A stretch of 64,000 bases of DNA from an uncultured Muribaculaceae bacterium (lineage in GTDB: Bacteria; Bacteroidota; Bacteroidia; Bacteroidales; Muribaculaceae). Where the stretch lies: positions 44,500 through 108,499 of the forward strand of contig CAJTMM010000001.1 of assembly GCA_910577465.1 (NCBI GenBank), read 5' to 3'. Position numbers and translations under genes: made by a program. The notes below the pieces were generated by a model, which was not told the origin of the DNA, did no database searches, and worked only from the letters and a program-made list of their open reading frames with translations. Shown piece by piece: positions 63,862 through 64,000 of the stretch (positions are counted from its first letter, which is position 1; every line of letters begins with the position of its first letter).

Positions 63862-64000
63862 ACAATCCTTTCATATCTGTAATCATTCCTGTCTACAATG
63901 TCGAGAAATACCTGCACAAATGTTTGGTATCAGTCAAGAATCAGACATTCAAGGATTTCGAAATAATTATAGTCAATGATGCATCGCCCGACAATTCCTC
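63858..64000 (+). CDS. GT2-family glycosyltransferase, truncated by window end
   Basis: The first ~47 residues are visible: MNNPFISVIIPVYNVEKYL, followed by VKNQTFKDFEIIIVNDASPDNSS. These are the N-terminal nucleotide-binding strand and the first Asp-containing motif of family 2 glycosyltransferases (GT-A fold). The ATG overlaps the previous stop by four bases. It continues the polysaccharide operon beyond the window. Confidence 0.9.
   Translation, partial: MNNPFISVIIPVYNVEKYLHKCLVSVKNQTFKDFEIIIVNDASPDNS

Noticed and set aside
1..64000. CRISPR arrays, insertion sequences, prophage or integrase genes
   Set aside because: No regularly spaced repeats and no transposase, integrase or phage genes were seen. 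The tRNA-Pro gene is followed directly by its terminator, with no attachment-site duplication noticed.

Overview
The window looks like a chromosomal segment of a gut Bacteroidales, probably Muribaculaceae-like. Genes are preceded by the Bacteroidetes -7 element TAnnTTTG rather than by Shine-Dalgarno sites. The gene families are typical of the group: a UpxY-type antiterminator, a DUF4374 lipoprotein, PepSY proteins, a serine-type sulfatase and an AspT/aspartate decarboxylase pair. The exact genus is inference. No insertion sequence, prophage, recombinase gene, rRNA or CRISPR array was seen.

Layout. 1-9.2 kb is housekeeping: a helicase C-terminus, a TrmH-type RNA methyltransferase, a serine-type sulfatase, folB, rnr, gyrB and tRNA-Pro(GGG). 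9.2-12.7 kb holds aspT and aspD, a predicted aspartate decarboxylation and aspartate:alanine antiport pair. 12.8-18.6 kb is a complete tripartite RND efflux operon. 18.7-19.9 kb has a C39-like/VKOR membrane protein followed by an unlisted 42-codon ORF. 19.9-23.0 kb is a minus-strand trio (GT-C membrane protein, UbiA-type prenyltransferase, HAD phosphatase) resembling polyprenyl-phospho-pentose donor chemistry. 23.2-31.3 kb has uvrA, serB, a BadF-type sugar kinase, a CapA phosphoesterase, an NlpC/P60 hydrolase and an ECF sigma factor with its membrane partner.

31.5-44.3 kb appears to be an envelope and iron island. A LytS/LytTR two-component pair with a PepSY-like periplasmic protein is divergent from an orphan RND pump. 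The pump is followed by a xusABC-like xenosiderophore uptake operon and a Bcr/CflA transporter. Matching 21-bp-period direct repeats lie upstream of both the pump and the TonB receptor. 44.4-51.1 kb is a second complete RND operon with a divergent AraC regulator and TGCGCA palindromes between them.

51.1-56.0 kb is a compact operon: HxlR (divergent), then NAD(P)-binding oxidoreductase, PNPOx-fold protein, zinc macrodomain, SirTM-class sirtuin and tannase-like esterase. This is a predicted ADP-ribosylation writer/eraser module that lacks the lipoyl-carrier genes known from other SirTM operons.

57.2-64 kb begins an extracellular or capsular polysaccharide locus: UpxY, Wza-like export protein, Wzc-like tyrosine kinase, Wzx flippase, GT-D glycosyltransferase and a truncated GT2. 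It is preceded by a pair of perfect 16-bp inverted repeats flanking a promoter, here oriented toward the locus. This is the signature of a phase-variable, invertible promoter. The strongest leads are this switch, the SirTM/macrodomain operon, and the shared direct repeats of the LytTR/iron island.
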